From the NCBI GenBank assembly GCA_018672315.1, contig CP076053.1:2963827-3027826 (forward strand): DNA of 64,000 nucleotides. Direction: 5' to 3'. This stretch comes from Nocardioidaceae bacterium (GTDB lineage: Bacteria > Actinomycetota > Actinomycetes > Propionibacteriales > Nocardioidaceae). Of the stretch, positions 25,822 through 33,673 are shown one piece after another. Each line of letters opens with the position of its first letter. The first letter of the stretch is position 1. Under the pieces are notes generated by a model. The model was given only the letters and a program-made list of their open reading frames with translations. It searched no databases and was not told the DNA's origin. Position numbers and translations under genes: made by a program.

Positions 25822-25929
25822 ACATTCGGAGGCGGTCCGTCCTGGACCACCGGGTGATGACGCGAGTCTCGTGGACCGGAAGGGTCTGCGTGAGAAAACG
25901 CCGAACTCGACCCATTCGCGACGACCGAT

Positions 25930-25943
25930 CCGGCGAATCTTTA
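25930..25943 (-). promoter_or_regulatory. TAAAG-type motif upstream of flagellin B
   Basis: Minus strand GGTAAAGATTCGCCGG. Shares AAAGATTCGCCG with the region upstream of cheA and GGTAAAG with the sigma gene and flagellin C. Confidence 0.42.
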
Positions 25944-25964
25944 CCTCCGCCGCGTTTCGACCAC

Positions 25965-25999
25965 GTCTGCTGCAGCGCCCGGTCAGCCCTGCAGCAGAC
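25965..25999 (-). terminator. Hairpin spanning the flagellin A stop codon
   Basis: 11-bp inverted repeat GTCTGCTGCAG (25965-25975) / CTGCAGCAGAC (25989-25999). It encloses the stop codon (25983-25985) in its loop. It may end transcription or stabilise the 3' end; no U-tract follows. Confidence 0.4.
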
Positions 26000-27161
26000 G
26001 CAGCACGCCCTGCATCGACTGGTTCGCCTGCGCGAGCATCGCGGTGCCGGCCTGGCTGAGGATCTGGCTGCGCGTGAAGCTGGTCATCTCCATCGCCATG
26101 TCGGTGTCGCGGATCCGGGACTCCGACGCGGACAGGTTCTCCACCGCGACGTTCACGTTCGCGATGGTGTGCTCGAAGCGGTTCTGGATCGCACCGAGGT
26201 CCGCGCGCACCGTGGACACCTTGGTGATGGCGGTGCTCAGGCTGTTCAGCGCAGCGGTCGCACCGTCGGCCGAGGAGATGTCGAGCGTGTCGATGCCCAT
26301 CCCGGCGGTGTTCATGGCGTCGTACGTGGGCGCCGCCGCCGAGGCCGCGCCAGCAGTGGCGGTGGGCGTGCCTGCAGCGATGCCTCCGGTGACCACCGGG
26401 GCGGTGGCGCCGGGCCCACGGCTCGTGCTGGTCACCACCAGAGAGTTCGCGGTCTCGTCGTAGTCGAAGCGGTAGTCCTCGTCGAGGCCACCCCGCGCGC
26501 TGTCGTACGCCGCCTGGAGCGCCGTCGCCACCGTGTCGCCGTCGGCGCCGGCCAGGTTGCGGCTCACGGAGACAGCGACCCCGTCGATCGTGAACGTCAG
26601 CGGGGTGCCCGAGTAGTCGTTCTCCAGGTCCACCGTGTTCGCGAACGTCGCCGGCGTCGCCGCCGGCACCTTCAACCCGATCATGATCTCGATGCTGTCG
26701 GCGGCGTCCGAACCGACCTGGAAGCTCGTGGAGGTGAACGTGCCGTCCAGCAGCTTCACGCCGTTGAACGACGTCGAGGAGGAGATGCGGTTCAGCTCCT
26801 CCTTCAGCTGCTCGGTCTCCGCCTGCAGCGCGTCCCGCGACGCCTGGTTGTTCGACCCGTTCGCCGACTGCACCGCCAGGTCGCGCATCCGCTGGAGGAT
26901 CGCGTGCACCTCGGTGAGCGCACCCTCTGCCGTCTGCACGACCGAGATGCCGTCCTGCGCGTTGCGCGCCGCGACCTTCAGGCCGCCGATCTGCGTACGC
27001 AACCCCTCGGAGATCGCGAGACCCGCGGCGTCGTCGGCGGCACGGTTGATGCGCAGACCGCTGGAGAGCTTCTCCAGCGACCGGCTCATGTCGCCCTGCG
27101 TCGCCGAGAGGTTGCGGTAGCTGTTGAAGGCGTCGATGTTCTGGTTGATGCGCAGACCCAT
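25983..27161 (-). CDS. fliC: Flagellin (A; with central insert)
   Basis: 392 residues. N-terminal MGLRINQNIDAFNSYRNLSA and C-terminal ILSQAGTAMLAQANQSMQGV are near-identical to flagellin B. The central region (about 165-320) contains an inserted outer domain with GTPLTFTIDGVAVSVSRNLA and an Ala/Thr/Gly-rich part. A FliA-type promoter precedes it and ACGGA lies in the leader. The ends look recently homogenised with flagellin B (shared protein and DNA). Confidence 0.95.
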   Translation of the reverse strand: MGLRINQNIDAFNSYRNLSATQGDMSRSLEKLSSGLRINRAADDAAGLAISEGLRTQIGGLKVAARNAQDGISVVQTAEGALTEVHAILQRMRDLAVQSANGSNNQASRDALQAETEQLKEELNRISSSTSFNGVKLLDGTFTSTSFQVGSDAADSIEIMIGLKVPAATPATFANTVDLENDYSGTPLTFTIDGVAVSVSRNLAGADGDTVATALQAAYDSARGGLDEDYRFDYDETANSLVVTSTSRGPGATAPVVTGGIAAGTPTATAGAASAAAPTYDAMNTAGMGIDTLDISSADGATAALNSLSTAITKVSTVRADLGAIQNRFEHTIANVNVAVENLSASESRIRDTDMAMEMTSFTRSQILSQAGTAMLAQANQSMQGVLRLLQG

Positions 27162-27210
27162 GGGGTGTCCTCGGAGGTCCCGGCCGTCCCTGGAGGTGGA
27201 TGGATGGGCT

Positions 27211-27222
27211 CCCGTCCGTGGT
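27211..27222 (-). promoter_or_regulatory. Candidate CsrA motif (ACGGA) in flagellin A leader
   Basis: Minus strand GACCACGGACGGG places ACGGA at 27215-27219, about 54 bases before the ATG. Only 2-3 stem pairs flank it, weaker than the other two flagellin leaders. Another ANGGA (AGGGA, 27187-27191) lies closer to the start. Confidence 0.35.
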
Positions 27223-27237
27223 CGCTCGTACGCACCC

Positions 27238-27263
27238 ATCGGCGGCGCGAGCTCGCACCTGAG
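27238..27263 (-). promoter_or_regulatory. FliA-type promoter of flagellin A
   Basis: Minus strand CTCAGG (CTCA 27260-27263), 16 bases, GCCGATGGG (GCCGAT 27238-27243). A GGCGAAT/ATTCGCC inverted repeat abuts the -35. Confidence 0.7.
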
Positions 27264-27305
27264 GCGAATCCGACATTCGCCTCCGCAGGTGGCGGATCGA
27301 CCCGA

Positions 27306-28796
27306 TCAGCGGAGGAGGGACAGCAGCTGCTCCGGCGTACGCAGGGCATGCGCGAGCATCGCCGACGCGACGTCCGCCCGCAGCTGCGCCCGCACCAGGT
27401 GTGACGCCTCGAGCGCGTGGTCGGCGTCGCAGATGCGGCTCTCAGCCGCGATGCTCGCGCCGAGACTCGCGCCGAGGCGACTGGCGGTGTGTCCGAGCCG
27501 GTTCTCGACCGCGCCGAGGTAGGCACGAGCCAAGGACAGGTCGTCCAGCACCGCGTCGATCGAGGCGATCAGACCGCCCTGTGGTGGCGTGACCGGCACC
27601 GTCGGCGCTCCGGGATCCTCCGGCGACTGCGGGGCCGGCGGCGGGTTCTCGGGCGGGGGCGTCGCGTCCGGCAGGGGGTCCGGCTGGGTCCGCACCGGCG
27701 TTGGGGCGGACGCCGGGGTGAAGGACACCTGCACCTCCTGCGCCGTGACGCCGGGACGGCCGCCGGTGCCGCCGATCACCCCGACGACTCCGCCGATCAG
27801 ACCGCCCAGACCTCCGTTGCCCGGACCTCCGTTGCCCGGAGGCACGACGACGCCCGCTCCCGTGAAGACGGCATCGACCCCGTCGGCCGAGACCGTGACG
27901 GCGCCGGCTCCGAGGGCGCCGTCGAGAGCCTGCTGCAAGCTCGCGAGCCGGGTCTCGGCCGAGGTGCCGCCCGCGAAGACCACCGTCGCGAGGTCGAGAG
28001 CGGCACCGCGGTAGGTGATCGTGCCGTTGAGCCGGTCGTAGCTGTCGGGATCGCGCAGGTCCACACCCGAGATCCGCACCGTGGAGCCGGTCGTCGTCGT
28101 TGCCGCGGTCGACGTCGCCGTCAGCACGGGGTTCGTGGCGGCCGGCTCCTCCTGCTCCGTCGACGCCGCCGGTGCTGCGGTCGCCGTCGGCCCACCCGGC
28201 TCGGCCGGGCTGTGGGGCTGCACCGCTGCGGGCGCGTTGGTGGCAGCAGGGGAGAGGGTGCCGGTCGCGCCGACGTGGTCTCCGGCCAGAAACGCTGCGA
28301 GCACCGTCAGGCCCGGCGTACGCATCAGCAGGTGGTCGTCGGCGGCCGGCCCGACCTGCAGCGAGGACGTCGACCCGTCGAGCATCCGGCGTGCGGGTCC
28401 GCTGACGGCTGCGAGGGTCCGTCCGGCCTCGGCACGCAGCATCTGCAGCTCGGTGTCGATCGTGGCGACCGCCTGGGGGCCGAGCGCGTCGGCGTTGCCG
28501 CGCCGAACGGCCAGGTCACGCATCCGCTGCACGAGCTGGTGGACGGAGCCGAGGGCGCCCTCGGCCGTACGCACCATGCCGATGCCGTCCTGCACGTTGC
28601 GGAGGGCGACCCTGCTGCCCCCGATGGTCGAGCGCAACCCCTCGGACACGGCGAGACCGGCGGCGTCGTCGGCGGCCGTGGCGATGCGCAGCCCCGACGC
28701 GAGCCGTGCCGCGGCGACCTGACGGTCGGACGCATGGGCCCCGAGTGCGTGGGATGCCGCCCACGCAGGTGCGTTGTGGCGTACCCCGAGCAGCAC
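27306..28796 (-). CDS. Diverged flagellin-like protein with Pro/Gly-rich central region
   Basis: 496 residues from GTG 28796 (start uncertain; the reading frame is open further upstream). Residues ~10-130 match the flagellin D0/D1 helix, including ADDAAGLAVSEGLRSTIGGS and NVQDGIGMVRTAEGALGSVH. The last 80 residues (LSLARAYLGAVENRLGHTAS, then ASAMLAHALRTPEQLLSLLR) match the C-terminal helix. It lacks the usual MGLRINxN start. The 300-residue centre is Ala/Thr/Pro/Gly-rich with runs such as GNGGPGNGGLGG and PPPENPPPAPQSP. Could be a minor flagellin or a filament junction component. Confidence 0.75.
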   Translation of the reverse strand: MLLGVRHNAPAWAASHALGAHASDRQVAAARLASGLRIATAADDAAGLAVSEGLRSTIGGSRVALRNVQDGIGMVRTAEGALGSVHQLVQRMRDLAVRRGNADALGPQAVATIDTELQMLRAEAGRTLAAVSGPARRMLDGSTSSLQVGPAADDHLLMRTPGLTVLAAFLAGDHVGATGTLSPAATNAPAAVQPHSPAEPGGPTATAAPAASTEQEEPAATNPVLTATSTAATTTTGSTVRISGVDLRDPDSYDRLNGTITYRGAALDLATVVFAGGTSAETRLASLQQALDGALGAGAVTVSADGVDAVFTGAGVVVPPGNGGPGNGGLGGLIGGVVGVIGGTGGRPGVTAQEVQVSFTPASAPTPVRTQPDPLPDATPPPENPPPAPQSPEDPGAPTVPVTPPQGGLIASIDAVLDDLSLARAYLGAVENRLGHTASRLGASLGASIAAESRICDADHALEASHLVRAQLRADVASAMLAHALRTPEQLLSLLR

Positions 28797-28950
28797 GGCT
28801 GCCTCCCCCCGCGGAGGACGGCGTACGCCGGTGCGCCTCGCTGGACGTCCCCGGGTGCAGCAACGACTTGGCGTACGCGGGGTCATGGCCGGGCCTTGCC
28901 GGTCCAGCCAGCCGGCCGGCTGGCCAGTCAGTCATCCAGCCAGTCAGCCG

Positions 28951-29048
28951 GCCCCTGGACGCCCGCGTACGCGGGCGTTCCCGTGCTTGCGCGGGCATGC
29001 AAGCCCGCAGAAGCACCTGGACGCCCGCATACGCGGGCGTTCAGGGGC
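28951..29048. repeat. 98-bp structured element with two near-identical palindromes (REP-like)
   Basis: Outer pair GCCCCTG (28951-28957) and CAGGGGC (29042-29048) encloses two 20-bp palindromes, ACGCCCGCGTACGCGGGCGT (28959-28978, perfect) and the same with one change (29021-29040), 62 bases apart. A third hairpin (GTGCTT..GCGGGC with GCCCGC..AAGCAC) lies between them. The 312-base stretch 28797-29108 holds no gene I can support. Confidence 0.72.
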
Positions 29049-29055
29049 CCCGGGC

Positions 29056-29095
29056 GCGACCTGGGGCGACCTGGGGCGACCTGGCGCGACCTGGG
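29056..29095. repeat. Four 10-bp tandem repeats
   Basis: GCGACCTGGG occurs four times in a row with one base change in the third unit, directly next to the palindromic element and just 3' of the sigma factor gene. Confidence 0.82.
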
Positions 29096-29108
29096 GCGAA
29101 CCGAGGGC

Positions 29109-29966
29109 TCAGCCCGCGGCGTTCACCGAGGAGTACGCCTGCCGCACCCCGGCCGCAGCCCCGGCGGCGTGGCGTGCCGCGACGGCGGCGACGTACGCGT
29201 CCTTGCGGCGCGCGGCGCATCCGTCGGGCCGCTGGTGGGGGATCACGAGCCAGGGCTCGAGAGCGGTCGCGAGGGCGTGTCGGATCAGGGCGAGCGCCTC
29301 GGCGCGCATCTGGGAGACCCGCGACTCGGTCACGTCGAGCTCGGCCGCGATCTCGGCCATGGGGCGCTCGGCGAGGAAGTACTGCTCCACCACCGTGCGC
29401 AGCCGCTCCGGCAGTTCTGCGATCGCCTCGTGGAGGTAGGCCACCTGCTCGCCTCGCAGGAGCACCTCCTCGGGCGCGGGGGCGTTGTCCACGAGCAGCA
29501 GCTCGACGGGCGATCCCTCGCCGGCCTGCAGGCTCATCACCTGGGCGCGAGCGGTGTCCTCGTCGTTGGCGAGCACCTCCTCCGCGCTCAGGCCGAGGGC
29601 CGAGGCGACCTCTGCGGTCGAGGCGGGCCGTCCGAGTGCCGTCGCGAGCTCCGAGCGCGTACGGTCCAGGTCGCGGGCGCGGCGACGCACCGACCGGGAC
29701 GCCCAGTCGACGCTGCGCAGCTCGTCCAGCACGGCGCCCCGGATGCGGGTCGCGGCGTAGCGGGCGAACGGCACCCCGCGACTCCCGTCGAAGGACCTGT
29801 CGGCACTGACCAGGGCGGTCAGTCCGGCGGAGGTCAGGTCGTCGCGGCTGACGTGGCTCGGGACGCGACCCATCGTCTCGCGGACGACGTGGCCGACCAG
29901 CGGCATGTGCGCGGTGACCCGGCAGCGCTCGGCGGCGTCCTCGTCGGCGCGGGAGGTGATGTCCAC
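29109..29966 (-). CDS. fliA: FliA/WhiG-family RNA polymerase sigma factor (flagellar sigma)
   Basis: 285 residues from GTG 29966; the frame stays open upstream but without a good RBS. Region 2 (PSHVSRDDLTSAGLTALVSA, VPFARYAATRIRGAVLDELR), region 3 (GRPASTAEVASALGLS) and region 4 (LPERLRTVVEQYFLAERPM, EIAAELDVTESRVSQMRAEA) are all present, in the group 3 (sigma-28) pattern with no region 1.1. It should drive the CTCA-N16-GCCGAW promoters in this window. Its C-terminal ~50 residues (RRKDAYVAAVAARHAAG) extend past region 4. A TAAAG motif is about 50 bases upstream. Confidence 0.88.
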   Translation of the reverse strand: MDITSRADEDAAERCRVTAHMPLVGHVVRETMGRVPSHVSRDDLTSAGLTALVSADRSFDGSRGVPFARYAATRIRGAVLDELRSVDWASRSVRRRARDLDRTRSELATALGRPASTAEVASALGLSAEEVLANDEDTARAQVMSLQAGEGSPVELLLVDNAPAPEEVLLRGEQVAYLHEAIAELPERLRTVVEQYFLAERPMAEIAAELDVTESRVSQMRAEALALIRHALATALEPWLVIPHQRPDGCAARRKDAYVAAVAARHAAGAAAGVRQAYSSVNAAG

Positions 29967-30008
29967 GGGAGCGAGATTCGTGCGGACGTCATCGTTTTCG
30001 TGGCGGAA

Positions 30009-30022
30009 CCGGCTTTTCTTTA
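30009..30022 (-). promoter_or_regulatory. TAAAG-type motif upstream of the sigma factor gene
   Basis: Minus strand GGTAAAGAAAAGCCGG, about 45-55 bases upstream of the GTG start. Same form as the motifs before flgB and flagellin B. Confidence 0.42.
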
Positions 30023-30053
30023 CCTCGGCACGGAGTTCTCCTCGGGCGAATGA

Positions 30054-30079
30054 CTCAGGTGGGCCATGGCCCGGCCGAT
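30054..30079 (+). promoter_or_regulatory. FliA-type promoter of flgN-flgK-flgL-fliW
   Basis: CTCAGG (CTCA 30054-30057), 16 bases, GCCGAT (30074-30079). The flgN GTG follows 94 bases later, in the divergent region facing the sigma gene. Confidence 0.68.
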
Positions 30080-30173
30080 CGGCTTCCTGTCGACGTCCGA
30101 TTCGTCTGTTACCGACGCCGTCCGCCGGATCCCGGCGCACCCGCACTCACCACTCGAGCCCAGGAGGACCATC

Positions 30174-30653
30174 GTGGAGCGACTGTCCCTGGTGCTGTGG
30201 CGTGAGCGGGAGCAGATGGAGACGCTGCTGTTCAAGCTCGAGCAGGAGACACTCGTGCTCGCCTCGGGCAGGACGCGGTGGCTGATGCGGTCGGCGCGCG
30301 AGGTCGAGGCCGTGCTCGAGCAGCTGCGGCAGACCGAGATCGTGCGTTCCGCCGCCGCCGACCAGGCCGCGGCCGAGGTGGGTCTGGAGGTCAACGCCTC
30401 ACTGAAGGACCTGGCCGAGGCGTGCGAGGAGCCGTGGCAGTCGATCCTGCTGGAGCACCGCGACGCCTTCGAGCAGCTCACGCGTGAGATCGGCGAGTCC
30501 GCGGACTCCAACCGCGCGCTCATCGCCGGGGGCCTGCGCTCGGCGCGGGAGTCGCTGATGGCGGTCACCGAGACCCTCGACGGCTACGCCGCCGACGGCC
30601 GGGCGCGTACGACCGAGTCCTCGCGCCAGCACTTCGTCGACCGGAGCCTGTGA
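30174..30653 (+). CDS. flgN: Hook-filament junction chaperone FlgN
   Basis: 159 residues from GTG 30174, with AGGAGG 6 bases upstream. Helical throughout (LSLVLWREREQMETLLFKLE ... SAREVEAVLEQLRQTEIVRS, in pieces), the FlgN pattern. FlgN holds FlgK and FlgL before export; both follow directly. Confidence 0.88.
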   Translation: MERLSLVLWREREQMETLLFKLEQETLVLASGRTRWLMRSAREVEAVLEQLRQTEIVRSAAADQAAAEVGLEVNASLKDLAEACEEPWQSILLEHRDAFEQLTREIGESADSNRALIAGGLRSARESLMAVTETLDGYAADGRARTTESSRQHFVDRSL

Positions 30654-30654
30654 C

Positions 30655-31974
30655 GTGGCCGGCACCTTCGGCTCCCTCGGCATCGCCCTGAGCGCGATGC
30701 GCTACAGCCAGAGCGTCATGGACGTCGCCGGCAACAACATCGCCAACGTCGGCACCGAGGGCTACGTACGCCGCCGCGTCGAGGGAGCCTCGGTGGGTGC
30801 TCCCGTGCAGCCCGCGCTGTGGTCGCGCTACGACCGGGTCGGCGGCGACGGTGTCGCCGTGGCGGGCCTGACCCGGATGGTCGAGGAGCAGGCCAACGTA
30901 CGCAGCCGGCGCGAGCACGGCTCCCAGACCTTCCTGGACACCCGCGCCACGTCGCTGAGCCGGCTGGAGTCCGGGATCGGCGAGCCCGGCCCGGACGGCC
31001 TCGCCGCGGCGCTCGCGGACCTCAAGGCCTCCTTCGACGACCTCGCCAACAACCCCGGCGACCAGGCCGCGCGCCAGCAGGTGCTCGTGAAGGCCGCCAT
31101 CGTGGGCGACGCGCTGCGCGGCCAGGCCGGCAACGTGCTGGACGAGATGACCGACCAGCAGGTCGCGATCACCGAGGCGCTGAGCGAGGTCGAGACGCTC
31201 GCCTCGGACCTCGCGGCGACCAACAAGGCGATCAACACCGCGACGCTGACCGAGGTCGATGCCAGCACGCTGATGGACAACCGCGACAGGATCGCCCTGC
31301 GCCTCGCCGAGCTGACCGGCGGTTCCGCCTCGTTGCGACCCGACGGGGGCTACGACTTCACCGTTGGCTCCGTCGCGCTCGTGCAGGGACAGCAGACCGC
31401 CACCCTCACCGCGACGGACGTGCCGCCGGGCTCCGGCGAGATCGCCGCCCGCACGGCGCTGGTCCAGGTCGACCTCGCCGCGCACCTCGACGGCTTGAAC
31501 CGGATCGCCGCCGACCTGGCCGCTGCCGTCAACACCGCTCATCGCGGTGGCCACGACCAGGACGGCAACCCGGGCGGCGACCTCGTCGCGGTCACCGCCG
31601 GGGACGAGGCCCGTACGCTCCGCGTCGTCGTGAGCGACCCTCGCCAGGTCGCCGCGTCCTCGGTCTCCGGCCCCGCGAACCTCGACGCCGGCAACGCCGA
31701 CGCGCTCGCCGACGCGGTGCGGGTCGACGCCGACTACCGCCGCCTCGTCTCCGGCTTCGGAGCGACCGTGGCCTCCACGACCCGGCTCGCCACCAACCAG
31801 CGGGTGCTGACCGACCAGGTCGACGCCGCCCGCGACCAGGGCGCCGGGGTGAACCTCGACGAGGAGATGACGAACATGCTCGCGGCGCAACGAGGCTACG
31901 AGGCGGCCGCGCGGCTGATGCGTACGCTCGACGAGGTGCTGGACACGCTCATCAACCGCACCGGGATCCGCTGA
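30655..31974 (+). CDS. flgK: Hook-filament junction protein FlgK
   Basis: 439 residues from GTG 30655, one base after the flgN stop. N-terminus GSLGIALSAMRYSQSVMDVA then GNNIANVGTEGYVRRRV is the FlgK signature; the C-terminus VNLDEEMTNMLAAQRGYEAA and LIN at the end pack in the axial channel. It forms the first junction ring (HAP1). Shorter than enterobacterial FlgK (about 547). Confidence 0.94.
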   Translation: MAGTFGSLGIALSAMRYSQSVMDVAGNNIANVGTEGYVRRRVEGASVGAPVQPALWSRYDRVGGDGVAVAGLTRMVEEQANVRSRREHGSQTFLDTRATSLSRLESGIGEPGPDGLAAALADLKASFDDLANNPGDQAARQQVLVKAAIVGDALRGQAGNVLDEMTDQQVAITEALSEVETLASDLAATNKAINTATLTEVDASTLMDNRDRIALRLAELTGGSASLRPDGGYDFTVGSVALVQGQQTATLTATDVPPGSGEIAARTALVQVDLAAHLDGLNRIAADLAAAVNTAHRGGHDQDGNPGGDLVAVTAGDEARTLRVVVSDPRQVAASSVSGPANLDAGNADALADAVRVDADYRRLVSGFGATVASTTRLATNQRVLTDQVDAARDQGAGVNLDEEMTNMLAAQRGYEAAARLMRTLDEVLDTLINRTGIR

Positions 31975-32861
31975 TGGGCATCTCTCGCGTCACCCACACC
32001 ATGCTCACGCAGCGGTCGGTCGACCGTCTGCAGGGCAGCCTCGGTCGACTCGCCGACGCCCAGGAGAAGCTGTCCACCGGCAAGGTGCTCAACCGGCCCT
32101 CGGACTCCCCGGCCGACACCGCTGCTGCGATGCGGCTGCGCGCCGGGCTCCGGCAGCAGGCGCAGTTCGAGCGCAACGCCTCCGACGGCCTCGGCTGGCT
32201 GGCGCAGACCGACTCCACCCTGCAGTCCATGACGAGCCAGCTGCAGCGCGCCCACCAGCTGGCCATCGCGGGCGCGAACACCGGCGGTCTGTCGGTGGCG
32301 GGCCGTGAGGCCATCGCCACGGAGCTCGAGGTGCTCAGGAGCAGCCTCATCGCCACCGCCAACCAGACCTACCTCGACCGCCCGGTGCTGGGGGGCACCA
32401 CCGCCGGTGGCGTCGCGGTGAACCCCGACGGCAGCGTCGCGGGCGACAGCGGAGCCGTCGTCCGCACCATCGGCGAGGGGATCAAGGTGCGCGTGAACCT
32501 CGACGCGACTCAGGTCGTCGGCCCGGGCGGGCAGATCTTCACCCAGCTCGCCGCCCTGGCCAACGCCGTCCGTGCCGGCGACACCACCGCCATCGGCGAG
32601 GGCATCACGGCCGTCAAGGCCGGGGTCGAGCGTGTCGTCACCGCCCAGGCCGACGCGGGCACGCGGTACGCCCAGGTCGAGAAGGCATACCAGCAGTCCA
32701 CCGACATCGAGATCTCGCTGCGTACGCGGCTCTCCGACATCGAGGACGCAGATCTCGCCGAGGCTTCGATCGAGGTCAGCACCCAGGAGGTGGCGTACCA
32801 GGCCGCCCTCGCCTCCACCGCACGGGTGATCCAGCCCAGCCTGTTGGACTTCCTGCGATGA
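31974..32861 (+). CDS. flgL: Hook-filament junction protein FlgL
   Basis: 295 residues; the ATG overlaps the flgK stop by one base. N-terminal GISRVTHTMLTQRSVDRLQG and KLSTGKVLNRPSDSPADTAA show flagellin-like D0/D1; central NQTYLDRPVLGGT is FlgL-typical; the C-terminus is a helix (DADLAEASIEVSTQEVAYQA). Second junction ring (HAP3). Confidence 0.94.
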   Translation: MGISRVTHTMLTQRSVDRLQGSLGRLADAQEKLSTGKVLNRPSDSPADTAAAMRLRAGLRQQAQFERNASDGLGWLAQTDSTLQSMTSQLQRAHQLAIAGANTGGLSVAGREAIATELEVLRSSLIATANQTYLDRPVLGGTTAGGVAVNPDGSVAGDSGAVVRTIGEGIKVRVNLDATQVVGPGGQIFTQLAALANAVRAGDTTAIGEGITAVKAGVERVVTAQADAGTRYAQVEKAYQQSTDIEISLRTRLSDIEDADLAEASIEVSTQEVAYQAALASTARVIQPSLLDFLR

Positions 32862-33292
32862 TGACTGCCGCCCCAGCCCACCACACCGCCACCGAGGGAG
32901 CCGACGTGGACCTGCCCGTGATCGAGCTCGCCCGGCCGATGCCGGGCTTCCCCGAGCACCGCCACTTCACCCTCGTGGCGCTCGACGACGCGAGTCTCCT
33001 GTGCAGCCTGCAGTCGCTGGAGGAGGAGGCCCTGCGCTTCCTGGTCGTGCCGCCGCACCCCTTCTTCCCCGAGTACGCCCCCGTGATCGACGACGAGACC
33101 GTCGGCGAGCTCGGCGTGCAGCGCGCCGAGGACGTGATGCTGCTCCTCGTGGTCACGGCCGGCCAGTCGCTCGCGGAGACCACCGTCAACCTGGCGGCAC
33201 CCATCGTCGTGAACGCCTCGACGATGCAGGCCGCGCAGGTGATCCTCGAGGACCCCGCCTGGCCGGTGAAGGCGGGACTCGCCACGCCGTGA
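32858..33292 (+). CDS. fliW: Flagellar assembly factor FliW
   Basis: 144 residues. Core motifs FPEHRHFTLVALDDASLLCS, LQSLEEEALRFLVVPPHPFF, and C-terminal LAAPIVVNASTMQAAQVILE are the FliW pattern. FliW binds flagellin and CsrA; when flagellin is exported, free FliW sequesters CsrA and allows more flagellin translation. The ATG overlaps the flgL stop by 4 bases; csrA follows 50 bases later. Confidence 0.94.
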   Translation: MMTAAPAHHTATEGADVDLPVIELARPMPGFPEHRHFTLVALDDASLLCSLQSLEEEALRFLVVPPHPFFPEYAPVIDDETVGELGVQRAEDVMLLLVVTAGQSLAETTVNLAAPIVVNASTMQAAQVILEDPAWPVKAGLATP

Positions 33293-33342
33293 GCGCCGCT
33301 CACCTCCGCCCCGCACCGCGGGCGGGCGGGTAGCGTGCCCCC

Positions 33343-33645
33343 ATGCTGGTCCTGAGCCGTCGCATCGGAGAGAGCATCGTCATCGGCGACGACGTCACCG
33401 TGACCGTGCTCGAGGTGCGTGGCGACGTGGTGCGTGTGGGCATCGATGCGCCGCGCTCGGTCGCGGTCCACCGCGCCGAGCTGCTCGAGCAGATCGGCGA
33501 GTCCAACCGCGACGCGGCCTCGCCGGCGGACTCCGCCGTCGACCAGCTCAAGGGCGCGCTGCTCGGTCGCCGCGGCGGCCTCGACCTGCCCCGCGCCGAT
33601 CGCCCGGGCCGGGGCGGCGACGCAGGCCCGTCCTCCCAGCCCTGA
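33343..33645 (+). CDS. csrA: Carbon storage regulator CsrA (long C-terminal tail)
   Basis: 100 residues; the canonical ~60-residue RNA-binding dimer domain is complete (MLVLSRRIGESIVIGDDVTV ... VGIDAPRSVAVHRAELLEQI, in pieces) and followed by a 40-residue Gly/Ala/Asp/Pro-rich tail that is not part of the usual protein. The start has a TAGCGT -10 at 33331-33336, 6 bases before ATG, so it may have its own leaderless vegetative transcript. Likely target: flagellin leaders with ACGGA. The tail may affect FliW contact, since FliW binds an allosteric CsrA site. Confidence 0.93.
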   Translation: MLVLSRRIGESIVIGDDVTVTVLEVRGDVVRVGIDAPRSVAVHRAELLEQIGESNRDAASPADSAVDQLKGALLGRRGGLDLPRADRPGRGGDAGPSSQP

Positions 33646-33673
33646 GGGGCGCTCGGGCAAACGTCCCGAGGGC

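Noticed and set aside
25822-25850. TCCGAA as a FliA -10 for flagellin B
   Set aside because: No CTCA 15-17 bases upstream (GTGG is there), so it is not counted among the promoters.
24874-27276. Long open frame on the minus strand shifted from the flagellin genes, and a plus-strand one at 27417-30053
   Set aside because: Frame shadows of flagellins and the diverged flagellin; residues are Arg/Gly/Ala/His-rich without conserved motifs.
24766-27300. c-di-GMP or other riboswitch in the flagellin leaders
   Set aside because: The conserved GEMM core is absent; the hairpins fit CsrA sites better.
29967-30146. N-terminal extension of the sigma factor to 30146
   Set aside because: It would run through the TAAAG motif and the divergent flgN promoter region and has no sigma-family sequence.
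33651-33671. Terminator after csrA
   Set aside because: Only a 6-bp stem (CTCGGG/CCCGAG); too weak to call beside the nearby promoter elements.
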